From Denitrobaculum tricleocarpae (lineage in GTDB: Bacteria > Pseudomonadota > Alphaproteobacteria > Kiloniellales > Kiloniellaceae): a DNA stretch of 64,000 nucleotides. The position numbers and the translations under genes are program-made. Positions 40,160 through 49,098 of this stretch are shown in pieces. The notes beneath the pieces were generated by a model. That model was not told the DNA's origin and made no database searches. It saw only the letters and a program-made list of their open reading frames with translations. The stretch is taken from contig NZ_ML660052.1 of NCBI RefSeq assembly GCF_007004665.1, positions 682,001 to 746,000 of the forward strand, in the 5' to 3' direction. Each line of letters begins with the position of its first letter. Position 1 is the first letter of the stretch.

Positions 40160-41050
40160 ATGCCCCGCACGATTGACTTGCTTTTGACGGCACTGGCGCC
40201 CGCGATCTGGGGCAGCACCTATATCGTCACCACCGAGTTCCTGCCGGATGGCTATCCGCTGAGCGTTGCCATGCTGCGCGCCCTGCCGGCGGGCCTGCTG
40301 CTCCTGCTGATGGTTCGGCGGCTGCCGGATCCCGGCTGGTGGGGCAGGGTCTTCCTGCTGGGCGCGCTGAATTTTTCGGTGTTCTGGGCGCTGCTGTTCG
40401 TGGCCGCTTACCGTCTGCCCGGCGGGGTGGCGGCCACGGTCGGTGCGGTCCAGCCTCTGATCGTGATTTTCCTGGCGTATTTCTTCCTGCGTAAATCCAT
40501 TCTGGCGCTGTCGGTGCTTGCCGCGATTGGCGGGATGGGGGGCGTGGCACTGCTGGTTCTGGGGCCCGAAGCGGCGCTCGATCCGGTTGGGATCGCGGCG
40601 GGGCTCGGCGGGGCGCTTTCCATGGCGGCCGGTACGGTCCTGAGCCGGCGGTGGCAGCCGCCCGTGTCGCCGTTGACCTTCACGGCCTGGCAACTCACGG
40701 CGGGCGGACTCCTGCTCCTGCCCCTCGCACTCTGGATCGAGCCGCCGCTGCCGGCCCTGACAGCGGAGAATGTCATGGGCCTGGCCTACCTCGGTCTTAT
40801 CGGCGCGGCCTTTACCTATCTGCTGTGGTTCCGGGGCGTCAGCCGGATCGAGCCCTCGGCACTCTCGGCCTTGGGCTTTCTGAGCCCGGTCACGGCGCTT
40901 CTGCTCGGCTGGAGCGTCCTGGGGCAAGACCTTACGGTCCTGCAGATCATTGGATTCCTGACGGTGTTGACGAGTGTCTGGCTCAGCCAGATAGCGAGCC
41001 GCGGCCCATCCGCCTCCCTTCAAGGATCCGAAACTGAAAAGGCGGCGTGA
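40160..41050 (+). CDS. EamA-family (DMT) transporter
   Basis: A 296-residue inner-membrane protein with ten predicted helices arranged as two EamA repeats (PAIWGSTYIVTTEFLPDGYP at the start; LGLIGAAFTYLLWFRGVSRI in the second half). The start at 40160 follows GGAGGGC; an extension to 40121 is unlikely. DMT proteins export amino acids, metabolites or drugs. It is divergent from the MarR gene and followed 27 bp later by an NmrA-like reductase gene, so MarR-controlled export of a toxic compound is plausible. The substrate is unknown. Confidence 0.92.
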   Translation: MPRTIDLLLTALAPAIWGSTYIVTTEFLPDGYPLSVAMLRALPAGLLLLLMVRRLPDPGWWGRVFLLGALNFSVFWALLFVAAYRLPGGVAATVGAVQPLIVIFLAYFFLRKSILALSVLAAIGGMGGVALLVLGPEAALDPVGIAAGLGGALSMAAGTVLSRRWQPPVSPLTFTAWQLTAGGLLLLPLALWIEPPLPALTAENVMGLAYLGLIGAAFTYLLWFRGVSRIEPSALSALGFLSPVTALLLGWSVLGQDLTVLQIIGFLTVLTSVWLSQIASRGPSASLQGSETEKAA

Positions 41051-41077
41051 TGCGCCGCGAAGAAAAGGAGACCTGAA

Positions 41078-41749
41078 ATGAAGATCATCGTATTCGGCGC
41101 AAGAGGCGACGTCGGCAGCCGTGTCGTCACCGAAGCCCTGGCGCGGGGTCACAAGGTCACGGCCGTGGTACGAAGTGAAGCGCAGGTGGACGCACTTCCG
41201 CCCCTGGTCACCGCGTGTGTGAGCGATATCTCGAACCCCGACCCTTCGCGCCCCGATCGCTCTGGCAACACGAAATTGGCCGATGTGATCGCCGGTCATG
41301 ACCTGGTCATCAGCGCCGTCAGACCTCCGGACGGGCAGGAAGACTTGCTGGTGGCCCTCACGCGAGCGGTTCTGGGTGCGGCGGCGGAAGCCGGGGTTCG
41401 GGTTTTGCTGGTGGGCGGCGCGGCCAGCCTGATGCTGCCGGATCACAGCGGATACACGGTCCTGACCGCGCCGGATTTTCTGCCTGAGGCCGTTGTGCCG
41501 ATCGCGCGTGCCTGTCAGGCCCAGTATGAAGTCTGCCTGACTGAGGCGCAGGCCGACTGGTCTTATCTGAGCCCGCCGGCCATGCTGACGCCGGGTGCGC
41601 GCACGGGCCGCTATCGGCTTGGCTCCGACGTTCTGCTGTGCGACGCCCAGGGCAAGGCGGCCATATCGATGGAGGATTTCGCGGTCGCTCTGCTCGATGA
41701 GGCGGAAACACCGCGCCATAAGAGGGTGCGCTTTACCGTCGCCGCCTGA
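41078..41749 (+). CDS. NAD(P)-binding NmrA-like atypical SDR
   Basis: A 223-residue protein with the Rossmann motif at the N-terminus (MKIIVFGARGDVGSRVVTEA) and family segments DLVISAVRPP, VRVLLVGGAASL and YLSPPAMLTPGARTGRYRLG. Such atypical SDRs reduce or sense NAD(P)-linked metabolites and often lack the Tyr-Lys pair. A GGAGACC site precedes the ATG. It is the second gene of the MarR-facing unit behind the EamA transporter, and a hairpin follows its stop. Confidence 0.88.
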   Translation: MKIIVFGARGDVGSRVVTEALARGHKVTAVVRSEAQVDALPPLVTACVSDISNPDPSRPDRSGNTKLADVIAGHDLVISAVRPPDGQEDLLVALTRAVLGAAAEAGVRVLLVGGAASLMLPDHSGYTVLTAPDFLPEAVVPIARACQAQYEVCLTEAQADWSYLSPPAMLTPGARTGRYRLGSDVLLCDAQGKAAISMEDFAVALLDEAETPRHKRVRFTVAA

Positions 41750-41762
41750 GCGTCCACAGACG

Positions 41763-41789
41763 GGCGGGAGGAGAGTCCTTTCTCCCGCC
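41763..41789. terminator. Hairpin between convergent genes
   Basis: GGCGGGAG and CTCCCGCC form an 8-bp GC-rich stem extendable by wobble pairs around a short loop, 14 bp after the NmrA-like stop and before the convergent membrane-protein gene. It could work in both directions. Confidence 0.6.
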
Positions 41790-41812
41790 GACGGACCTCG
41801 ATCAGGACCTCA

Positions 41813-42208
41813 CTACGCTCCGGGTACTGCGCCGCTGCGAATGTACCAGAAAAACGCAGTGAATATGAATGGTGTCCCCATAATGAAGAGCAGGATGCCG
41901 AGAAGTGTCATGGTGAAGTGTGGCAGTTTCTCGCGCTCGCCACCCATGAAAAAGCTGATCAGGGGTCTCGCAAACTGCGGAAGAGTATCCAGACTGCGGC
42001 CGTAGAGAAGACTGCACATGACGCCCATCAGGAGCTTCATGCCGAAGACCCACAACAGGAGTCCGATTGTGTTGGCAAGCACAATGGTGATGGGGATTGG
42101 ATGGTCCCGGACGAATTGAACCAGCGCGATCACGCCAATGGCCCCCAGGCACCAGTAGGTGGCGGTTCTCGGATTGACTGCGATCTTAAAGGTGCGTGGT
42201 ATCTGCAT
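41813..42208 (-). CDS. Small membrane protein of unknown function
   Basis: A 131-residue protein with three hydrophobic helices: TATYWCLGAIGVIALVQFVR, ITIVLANTIGLLLWVFGMKL and FTMTLLGILLFIMGTPFIFT, separated by charged loops (e.g. GGEREKLPH). No family was recognised. No ribosome-binding site is obvious beyond AAAGG at a distance. The position between a convergent hairpin and a repeat-bearing region gives no functional hint. Confidence 0.6.
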   Translation of the reverse strand: MQIPRTFKIAVNPRTATYWCLGAIGVIALVQFVRDHPIPITIVLANTIGLLLWVFGMKLLMGVMCSLLYGRSLDTLPQFARPLISFFMGGEREKLPHFTMTLLGILLFIMGTPFIFTAFFWYIRSGAVPGA

Positions 42209-42549
42209 TTGCCCGGATGCTCTCAGCTATTTTTACGGCTCTCACACTATAGACTTGTGAGAGCCGTGAAAATCCGGGTATTCGCGTCGGACCCGGCCGC
42301 TGCACCCGGGTATCACTACAGGAGAAGACCGTGTTGATCCGGAGTTTCCAATGCCTTTCAAAGTGACGGAGAGGATTGGCGGTTTTCCGGGTTTCTTTGC
42401 GCGAGGTGAAAACCAGAGCAGATCCGGTTTAGATGGAATCGCCTTCGGCGATCCGTCGTACCGGTGAATCTGCTCTAACACTATGATGTAGAGCGGATTC
42501 ACAGGTTTTAGCGAAAACACAGAGTGTTTCCATTAAAACATGAAGCGCT
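42209..42549. other. Intergenic region containing a RIME-like repeat
   Basis: 341 bp between the small membrane-protein gene start and the acetate kinase stop. The repeat covers 42415-42551. An inverted pair TTTTTACGGCTCTCACA and TGTGAGAGCCGTGAAAAT near 42228-42272 can form another strong hairpin. No gene is supported. Confidence 0.5.
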
Positions 42550-42551
42550 CT
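42415..42551 (+). repeat. RIME-like bipartite palindromic repeat, copy 2
   Basis: A full copy with both modules: AGAGCAGATCC...GAATCTGCTCT and TAGAGCGGATTCA...AGCGCTCTA. It ends two bases inside the acetate kinase stop codon region, so it probably also acts as the hairpin at the end of the ackA operon. Confidence 0.85.
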
Positions 42552-43851
42552 AAGCCGCAGCATGCGTTCTTTTTTTACCCGTAGCCCGCCGGGCAAGTTC
42601 TTTCTGCACCGCGCGGGCGATGATGCGTTCCTCGTCCGTGGGGATCACCATCAGGCGGGCCGGGCCTGCGCCAATGTCGCGGGCGTTGCGGTCGTTCGCG
42701 TCACGCTCGACCATAAGGCCGAGGTAGTCGAGGCCCTCGACGATCCGCTGCCGGATCACGGCGGCGTTTTCACCGATGCCGCCGCAGAAGACCAGGGCGT
42801 CGATCCCGCCCAGGATTGCGGTCATGGCCCCGATTTCCCGGCGGGCGCGGAAGACGTAGTAGTCGATGGCCTCCGCCGCTTCGGGCCGGTCCGAGGCCAG
42901 AAGGCTGCGCATGTCGCCCGAAATCCCCGATAGCCCGAGCAGCCCGCTGCGGCGGTAGAGCAGTTCGGTGACCTCGTCCGGGCTCATGCCCTCCCGTGCG
43001 ATGAGATGCAGCACCGCACCCGGGTCGATCTGGCCGCAGCGCGTGCCCATGGGCAGGCCGTCCAGGGCGGAAAAGCCCATGGTCGAGCCTATGCTCCGGC
43101 CGCCCTTGACGGCACAGATGGAAGCGCCGTTGCCCAGGTGGGCGATGACGACGCGGCCCCGGTGCAGATCGGGATAGTCCCGGGCGATCACGCCGGTGAT
43201 GTAGTCGTAGCTCAGGCCGTGAAAACCGTAGCGGCGGATACCCTTATCGTAATACGACCGCGGCAGGGCAAAGGTATCGTTGACCCAGGGATGACTGCGG
43301 TGGAAGGCGGTATCGAAGCACCCGACCTGGACCGCATCGGGAAATGTGGCACGCCCCATCACGACCCCGGCCAGGTTGTAGGGTTGGTGCAGCGGCGCCA
43401 GCGGATTGAGCGCCGCCAGTGCCTCGATGACCTCGGGAGTCAGGACCGCGGCCTCGGCAAAGTCCGGTCCGCCGTGCACGATGCGGTGGCCGACGCCGGA
43501 AATCGCAATCTCCTGCCTGTGCGGTTCCAGCACCTGCAGCACCGCGGCCAGGGCTTCGGGTTGCGTGGCGGCGGCAAGGGGCCGGTTGGTCTCCCGGCCG
43601 TATTCCCTCAGGATCAGCCGGGCGGTCTTGCCGATCCCGTCCACCTGTCCATGGACGAGACTCTCAGGATCTGGAGCCGGCGGTTCCAAAGCCCCATTTC
43701 CAGAGGTCTCGGGTTCCGGCTGAGCAAGTTGAGGTCGTGCCGGCCCTGGCCCTGGCCCTGGCCCCGGTCCCGGCCCCGGCCCGGGCGCGGCGCGGTAAAG
43801 GCCGAACTTCAGGGAAGAGGAGCCGGTGTTCAGGGTCAGGATCGCGCTCAT
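42550..43851 (-). CDS. ackA: Acetate/propionate kinase with a Gly-Pro insertion
   Basis: A 433-residue acetate kinase (ASKHA fold), converting acetyl phosphate plus ADP to acetate plus ATP, reversibly. Family motifs are LTLNTGSSSLKFGLY at the N-terminus, GHRIVHGG, CFDTAFH, YGFHGLSYDYI and CGGIGENAA. Between the first two strands it carries a roughly 45-residue insertion: a Pro-Gly dipeptide repeat (about eight units, 43738-43790) followed by a Pro/Glu-rich stretch, before the normal VHGQVDGIG. Other acetate kinases lack this. The start overlaps the pta stop by ATGA, so the two are translationally coupled. It is the last gene of phaC-fabI-pta-ackA. Confidence 0.94.
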   Translation of the reverse strand: MSAILTLNTGSSSLKFGLYRAAPGPGPGPGPGPGPGPARPQLAQPEPETSGNGALEPPAPDPESLVHGQVDGIGKTARLILREYGRETNRPLAAATQPEALAAVLQVLEPHRQEIAISGVGHRIVHGGPDFAEAAVLTPEVIEALAALNPLAPLHQPYNLAGVVMGRATFPDAVQVGCFDTAFHRSHPWVNDTFALPRSYYDKGIRRYGFHGLSYDYITGVIARDYPDLHRGRVVIAHLGNGASICAVKGGRSIGSTMGFSALDGLPMGTRCGQIDPGAVLHLIAREGMSPDEVTELLYRRSGLLGLSGISGDMRSLLASDRPEAAEAIDYYVFRARREIGAMTAILGGIDALVFCGGIGENAAVIRQRIVEGLDYLGLMVERDANDRNARDIGAGPARLMVIPTDEERIIARAVQKELARRATGKKRTHAAA

Positions 43852-45257
43852 GCAGGCACGGCCCCGCTGTAGAGCGCGGCGATCGCGGCGGAGGCGATGC
43901 GGGTACGGCTGCCGTCCGCGCGGCTGGTCAGGATGATCGGAACCTGGGCGCCCAGAACGACACCCGCGGACTCCGCGCCGGCCAGGTACATCAGCTGCTT
44001 GCAGACCATGTTGCCCGCTTCGAGATCCGGCACGACAAGAATGTCGGCCTGTCCCGCCACCTCGGAACGAATGCCCTTGGAAGCCGCTGCACGCGACGAG
44101 ATGGCGTTGTCGAAGGCCAGTGGTCCGTCCAGGGTTCCGCCGGTGATCTGGCCGCGGTCCGCCATCTTGCAGAGCGCCCCCGCGTCGACCGTGGAGCGCA
44201 GGCGGGCGGTGATGGTCTCGACCGCCGAGAGGATCGCGACCCTGGGCGCCGCGATCCCGATCGCATGGGCGAGGTCGATGGCGTTCTGGACGATGTCGGC
44301 CTTGGTCTGCAGATCGGGGGCGATGTTGATCGCGGCATCCGTGATGAGGAGCGGTTTGGGGTAACTGGGCACATCCATGACGAAGACATGGCTCATGCGC
44401 CGCTCGCTGCGCAGTCCGCCGGTTCTCGCCACCACCGCGGACATGATTTCATCGGTGTGCAGGGCGCCCTTCATCAGGGCCTCGGCGCGTCCCTCGTGGA
44501 CCAGCGCGACGGCGCGGGCGGCGGAGGCATGACTGTGGGCGCTGTCGACGACCTGCGTGTCCTTCAGATCGAGCCCGGCCTCCCCGGCGGCGGCGCGGAT
44601 GCGCGCTTCGGGACCGACCAGAAGCGGCACGATCAGGTCCAGGTCGCGGGCCTGCAGCGCGCCCTCCAGCGACGCTCCGTCGCAGGGATGCACCACGGCC
44701 GTGGGGAGCGGCGCAATGGTCCGTGCCTGCGCCAGCAGGCGGTCGTGCGCCGCGCCGTGGCGGTGCAGCACCAGATCGGGCATGGTCACGCGCGGACGGC
44801 GGATCTTTTGCTCAGGCGCGATCACGACGGCTTGCCCCGCGATCACCGTCTTGCCGCCGCCGTTGGTGCAGAGACAATCCAGGGTCAGGCGTTTTCTCGC
44901 GGCGTCTTTCTCGGCCACGGTGACGCGCACGGTGACCGTGTCGCCGACGCCCACGGGCTTGAGGAATTTCAGGGACTGGCTCAGGTAGATCGTGCCCGGT
45001 CCCGGCAACTGCGTGCCCAGAGCGTTCGATATCAGGGCACCGCCCCACATACCGTGCGCGATCACCTCGTGAAAGATGTCCTGTCGGGCGAATTCGGGAT
45101 CCACGTGCGCCGGATTTACATCGCCGGAGACCACTGCGAAGGCGTCGATATCCTGAAGCGTCAGGGTCCGCACCAGCTCTGCGCTGTCGCCGACGGCAAT
45201 CTCGTCGAAGGGACGGTTCTCGATGAAGCCGATCGGCGGGTTCGGGTTACACGACAT
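43848..45257 (-). CDS. Bifunctional MaoC-like hydratase / phosphate acetyltransferase
   Basis: A 469-residue fusion. Residues about 10-150 form a MaoC hot-dog domain (VVSGDVNPAHVDPEFARQ with the Asp/His hydratase pair, then HGMWGGALIS). Residues about 165-469 form a phosphate acetyl/butyryltransferase domain (ALMKGALHTDEIMSAVVART, DAAINIAPDLQTKADIVQNA, ADILVVPDLEAGNMVCKQL). The enzyme would convert acyl-CoA and phosphate to acyl phosphate, feeding the kinase encoded next. This fused form is common next to ackA in alphaproteobacteria. It overlaps fabI by 11 bp and ackA by 4 bp, so it belongs to one operon. The MaoC domain's substrate is unclear. Confidence 0.93.
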   Translation of the reverse strand: MSCNPNPPIGFIENRPFDEIAVGDSAELVRTLTLQDIDAFAVVSGDVNPAHVDPEFARQDIFHEVIAHGMWGGALISNALGTQLPGPGTIYLSQSLKFLKPVGVGDTVTVRVTVAEKDAARKRLTLDCLCTNGGGKTVIAGQAVVIAPEQKIRRPRVTMPDLVLHRHGAAHDRLLAQARTIAPLPTAVVHPCDGASLEGALQARDLDLIVPLLVGPEARIRAAAGEAGLDLKDTQVVDSAHSHASAARAVALVHEGRAEALMKGALHTDEIMSAVVARTGGLRSERRMSHVFVMDVPSYPKPLLITDAAINIAPDLQTKADIVQNAIDLAHAIGIAAPRVAILSAVETITARLRSTVDAGALCKMADRGQITGGTLDGPLAFDNAISSRAAASKGIRSEVAGQADILVVPDLEAGNMVCKQLMYLAGAESAGVVLGAQVPIILTSRADGSRTRIASAAIAALYSGAVPA

Positions 45258-46020
45258 GGTTTCCCCCGTCGATGTAGGCGGTATTTCCGCTCACGGAGCG
45301 GGCGAAGTCCGAGACCAGGCAAGCAGCCATGGCGCCGACTTCCTCGATCGTGGTCAGGCGGTGCAGGGGCGCGCGGGCCTTGGCGTCCTCGATCAGCTCG
45401 TCGAAGTGATCGATTCCCGAGGCGGCGCGGGTTTCCAGCGGCCCCGGTGATAAGGCGTTCACGCGGATGTTCTTGGGCCCCAGCTCGACCGACAGGTAGC
45501 GGGCCGTGGATTCCAGCGCGGCCTTCACCGGTCCCATGATGTTGTAGTGATCCACGACCTTCTCCGCGCCGTGATAGGAGAGGGTCAGGAGCGTGCCGCC
45601 ATTGGTCATCAGAGGCTCGGCCCGCCGCGCGAGGCGGATCAGGGAGTGGACCGAGATATCCATGGCCTGCGCGAAGCCCGCGCGGGAACAGTCGGTCACC
45701 CGGCCATGCAGATCCTCGCGCGGGCAAAAGGCGATGGAGTGCAGGAGAAAATCGAGTGTGCCCCAGTCTTCGCGGATCGTCTCGAAGAGGGCGTCCATCT
45801 GGGCGTCGTCCGTGACATCCAGCGGCAGAAGGATGTCAGCGCCGACGGAGTCCGCGACCGGCTGAACGAACTTTTGCGCCTTGTCGTTCAAGTAGGTCAG
45901 CGCGAGTTGCGCCCCGGCGGCATGAAAGGCCTGCGCGCAGCCGGCGGCGATGGAGTGGCTGTTGGCGACGCCGACGACCAGGCCCTTTTTTCCCGCCAGA
46001 AAGTCTGTGTCCGGCAGCAT
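45247..46020 (-). CDS. fabI: Enoyl-ACP reductase (FabI type)
   Basis: A 257-residue SDR-type enoyl-acyl-carrier-protein reductase, catalysing the last step of fatty-acid elongation. The FabI pattern is seen in GLVVGVANSHSIAAGCAQAF, the Y-x6-Y-x(n)-K active site (SYHGAEKVVDHYNIMGPVKA) and the end VSGNTAYIDGGNHVV. The start at 46020 has AAAGGAA upstream and leaves 2 bp to the phaC stop; the frame is open to 46134 inside phaC. In this phaC-fabI-pta-ackA order the copy may not be the main housekeeping FabI but one tied to acyl-CoA overflow. Confidence 0.9.
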   Translation of the reverse strand: MLPDTDFLAGKKGLVVGVANSHSIAAGCAQAFHAAGAQLALTYLNDKAQKFVQPVADSVGADILLPLDVTDDAQMDALFETIREDWGTLDFLLHSIAFCPREDLHGRVTDCSRAGFAQAMDISVHSLIRLARRAEPLMTNGGTLLTLSYHGAEKVVDHYNIMGPVKAALESTARYLSVELGPKNIRVNALSPGPLETRAASGIDHFDELIEDAKARAPLHRLTTIEEVGAMAACLVSDFARSVSGNTAYIDGGNHVV

Positions 46021-46022
46021 AT

Positions 46023-47777
46023 CTATTCCTTTAGAACATAAGTGCCGGGGGCATCGCAGAGGCCGGCGGGCATTTTTTGGGCGGTCACGGGCGGGCCGGA
46101 GTGTTCGGCCAGCCAGACCGCCCAGCTCGGCCACCAGCTGCCGTCTTTTTCCTGCGCTCGGTCGCGCCAGTCGTCCGGAGAGAGCGTGATATCCTTGTCC
46201 CGGGTGGTGTGGATGCGGAAGTGGCGGCGCTTGTGGCCGGGTTCCGAGATCACCCCCGCGTTGTGGCCGCCATTGGTCAGAACAAAGGTGACGTCCGCGT
46301 GGCTCAGGCTGTGGATCTTGAAGACCGACTTCCAGGGCGCGATATGATCGCTCTCCGTTCCCACGCCGAAAACCGGAAGCCGGATATCGCGCAGGGAGAC
46401 CGGATGACCGTCGACCGGATAGCGTCCGCAGGCCAGATCGTTGTTCAGAAACATCTGGCGCAGATACTCCGAATGCATGCGCGCGGGCATGCGGGTGGTA
46501 TCGGCGTTCCAGGACATCAGGTCGTTCATGGGCGCGTCCGTCTCGCCCAGAAGATAGGCACGGACCATGCGGGACCAGACCAGATCGTTCGAGCGCAGCA
46601 TCTGGAACGCCCCCATCATCTGGCTCGAATCCAGATAGCCCTGCCTGGCCATGATATCCTCAAGGACCGAGACCTGGCTTTCATTGATAAAGAGCATCAA
46701 CTCGCCCGCTTCGGAGAAATCGGTCTGGGCCGTCAGGAGCGTCATGCTTGCCAGGCGGTCGTCGCCGTCGCGCGCCATGGCGGCGGCCGCGATCGACAGC
46801 AGGGTGCCGCCCAGGCAGTAGCCCGCCGTATGTACCTTCGCCGCGCCGGTTGCCGAGACAATGTGGTCCAGGGCCGCCTTGGGGCCCTGCTCGAGATAAT
46901 CGGCCATGCCCAGACCGGCCTGTGCCGCATCCGGGTTTCGCCAGGAAATCATGAAAACGGTAAAGCCCTGGGCGGTCAGGTAGCGCACCATGGAGTTCTC
47001 GGGGCTGAGATCCAGGATGTAGTACTTCATGATCCAGGCCGGCAGGATCAGCAGCGGCTCGGGCCGCACTTTTTTGGTGGTGGGCGCATACCGGATCAGC
47101 TCGATCAGATCGTTGCGGAAGACCACCTTGCCCGGCGCGGTCGCCACGTCCTTGCCGACGCGTTTCGCCGGCCTGGGTTTTTGCCCCTTCACGGCAGACC
47201 GCCAGTCCTCCAGCAGAGCGAGGCTGCCGCGCTGCAGGTTGCGGCCCTTGGATTCCAGGGTGCGGGTGACGGCCTCGGGATTGGTGGCCAGATAATTCGA
47301 GGGCGCCATGGCATCCAGCATCTGACGCATCAGAAAGGTCATGGCCTGGTCGTGCGAGGGCGCGAGCCCGGGAATGTCCGATGTGGCGTAGTCGAAGAAA
47401 TCCTCGGCCAGCAGAAAGGCCTGTTCCATCGCGGCGAAGGGGGCTTTGGTCCAGCCTTCGTGGCCGAAGCGGCGGTCGCCCTTCTTGGGCGAAATCGGCC
47501 GTGACCCGGGTTCCGCCGGACAGCCCTGCGCGACAAACCGCAGCCAGGCGGTCCAGTGCTTTTGCGCCTTTTGGGCCAGGGCCAGTTGCTTGTCCGGGGC
47601 GGTTGCCAGATGCAGCGACCAGTCGTTCCACATGGTCAGCATGGCCATGGGCGAGGTACCGTGCGTCTGCATCGACAGGGTCCGCCGGAGCACGCGGTCC
47701 TGGGTCATGTTTTCTGCGGGTGAGGGGCGGGCCGGAGAGGGGGCAGGGCTTTTCTGCGCGGCGGAAGGGCCGGTCAT
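46023..47777 (-). CDS. phaC: Class I poly(3-hydroxyalkanoate) synthase
   Basis: A 584-residue PHA synthase that polymerises 3-hydroxyacyl-CoA into storage granules. The lipase-like box AGYCLGGT carries the catalytic Cys. The partner Asp and His are in GVGTESDHIAPWKSVF and LTNGGHNAGVISEPG. The alpha/beta-hydrolase core includes LLILPAWIMKYYILDLSPEN and FMISWRNPD. An N-terminal ~40-residue tail is Pro/Ala-rich. It is the first gene of the phaC-fabI-pta-ackA operon. Together these link reducing power and acetyl-CoA overflow to polymer storage and acetate/ATP. Confidence 0.95.
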   Translation of the reverse strand: MTGPSAAQKSPAPSPARPSPAENMTQDRVLRRTLSMQTHGTSPMAMLTMWNDWSLHLATAPDKQLALAQKAQKHWTAWLRFVAQGCPAEPGSRPISPKKGDRRFGHEGWTKAPFAAMEQAFLLAEDFFDYATSDIPGLAPSHDQAMTFLMRQMLDAMAPSNYLATNPEAVTRTLESKGRNLQRGSLALLEDWRSAVKGQKPRPAKRVGKDVATAPGKVVFRNDLIELIRYAPTTKKVRPEPLLILPAWIMKYYILDLSPENSMVRYLTAQGFTVFMISWRNPDAAQAGLGMADYLEQGPKAALDHIVSATGAAKVHTAGYCLGGTLLSIAAAAMARDGDDRLASMTLLTAQTDFSEAGELMLFINESQVSVLEDIMARQGYLDSSQMMGAFQMLRSNDLVWSRMVRAYLLGETDAPMNDLMSWNADTTRMPARMHSEYLRQMFLNNDLACGRYPVDGHPVSLRDIRLPVFGVGTESDHIAPWKSVFKIHSLSHADVTFVLTNGGHNAGVISEPGHKRRHFRIHTTRDKDITLSPDDWRDRAQEKDGSWWPSWAVWLAEHSGPPVTAQKMPAGLCDAPGTYVLKE

Positions 47778-47980
47778 GATTCGCTACCAGTAACTTTTTC
47801 CAACCCCTTTGATATCAGCGTGTTATGACAGAAATATTATGAAAATATGAGGCCTGCCCCGGCTGTTCGGGCGTTTCAAGTCGGGCGGCGATGGGACACC
47901 GGAGGCTCTATAGCGTGAGGCCGCAGGGGCCTTCGATCCTTTTGCGGGGGTTGAGTCTAACAACCCGCTAGGCCAGTCCG

Positions 47981-48976
47981 TTATCCCGGTTGCGCTGCCC
48001 TGAGCGCCGCAATCAGGTCTTCGGAAACCTCTCCATCGACAGCCATGCCGTTGGCCTGTTGAAAGCTGCGTATCGCATCCGTCGTTTCCGGCGCCGGTTC
48101 ACCATCGATGTACCTGGGGTCGTAGCCGAGACCTTTCAGCAGGCCTTGTGTCAGGACGAGTGGAAACTCCTCAAGCCGCCTGGTGGGCTCAAACACTCTG
48201 CCGCCCGGCGCGAGCTGGTGCGCCGCTTGCAGTTCCTGACGAGCGGCCGTTTCATCACCCAGCTGCCAGAGCGCGAAGGCACGTGAGTCCAGGAGACCGG
48301 CGTCAGTATCGGCAGCCTTCGCCTGATCGCAGTAGGGGAGAGCAAGCCCGGCCCGGCCCAGTGTTCCCAATTCCCAGCAAGCGGAATCGATCCAATCCAC
48401 CCTGACGTCCTCAGGAAGCAGATCCACTGCTCGTTCAATGCTTCGGCGGGCGTCTTCGATGCGGTTTAGCCAGGCAAGCGCTAATCCTCTCGCGTAGTAG
48501 CCTTCCACGTTCCCGGGATCGATGGCCAGCGCCCGGTCGTAGTCGTCTAATGCCCGGTCATGGTCGCCTTGGTTCACCCGGACAATGCCTCTGTCGACAT
48601 GGACCGACGCATTGTCAGGTTTGAGCTTCGCCGCGCGCTCAAGGTCTGCCGCTGCCCCGTCGTAGTCGCGCAATTCGATGAGTGCCAGGGCCCGGTTGTG
48701 ATAGGCATCGCCGTGTTCGGGGTCGCGCTCCAATGCCGCGCCGTAGTCTGCGATTGCGCGCTCAAGATCACCGTTGTCGGCGTACATGAGGCCGCGGTTA
48801 AAATGGGCAGAAGCAAAGTCTTTGCCTGCCTCGATCAGGGCCGTGCAGGCTTCAATCCCTGCGTCGCCGCCTGGCGCTGGCTTACAGCCGAGCGCGCGAC
48901 TTTCGCCCGATGCAGGGGCTGTCATGAAAAGCGGGAGGATCAAAAGTGCGGGACAAAACCTACGTGTGCCGGGCAT
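47981..48976 (-). CDS. Exported TPR protein with C-terminal peptidoglycan-binding-like domain
   Basis: A 331-residue protein from the ATG at 48976 (AAGGA upstream; a GTG at 49000 is also open). The signal peptide is CPALLILPLFMTAPASGE. Four to five TPR units follow from residue ~45 (ASAHFNRGLMYADNGDLERA, GDAYHNRALALIELRDYDGA, ASVHVDRGIVRVNQGDHDRA, VEGYYARGLALAWLNRIEDA). The last ~65 residues resemble a PG_binding_1 module (TQGLLKGLGYDPRYIDG, TTDAIRSFQQANGMAVDGEV). It should act in the periplasm at the cell wall, as scaffold or amidase helper. No enzyme domain is present. Confidence 0.82.
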   Translation of the reverse strand: MPGTRRFCPALLILPLFMTAPASGESRALGCKPAPGGDAGIEACTALIEAGKDFASAHFNRGLMYADNGDLERAIADYGAALERDPEHGDAYHNRALALIELRDYDGAAADLERAAKLKPDNASVHVDRGIVRVNQGDHDRALDDYDRALAIDPGNVEGYYARGLALAWLNRIEDARRSIERAVDLLPEDVRVDWIDSACWELGTLGRAGLALPYCDQAKAADTDAGLLDSRAFALWQLGDETAARQELQAAHQLAPGGRVFEPTRRLEEFPLVLTQGLLKGLGYDPRYIDGEPAPETTDAIRSFQQANGMAVDGEVSEDLIAALRAAQPG

Positions 48977-49098
48977 TGAAGCATAAATCCTTGAATACAC
49001 GATGACATGTGGCAGAGGTTAGAATTGAAATCTTACCAATACACTTATGTTAAGAGTGGACAGCGCGTTAACCATACTTGCGAACAGGATCAAGTCAG

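Noticed and set aside
40016..41719. Minus-strand frame of 567 codons across the EamA and NmrA-like genes
   Set aside because: It spans two well-supported plus-strand genes and their spacer, and its translation is low-complexity Arg/Gln-rich.
43737..47504. Long plus-strand frames opposite pta and phaC (600 and 475 codons)
   Set aside because: Antisense shadows of pta/fabI and phaC; no start signals or recognisable domains.
47800..47835. FNR-like box upstream of phaC (TTGATATCA)
   Set aside because: The two half-sites are adjacent, without the four-base spacer of TTGAT-N4-ATCAA, so it does not fit the consensus.
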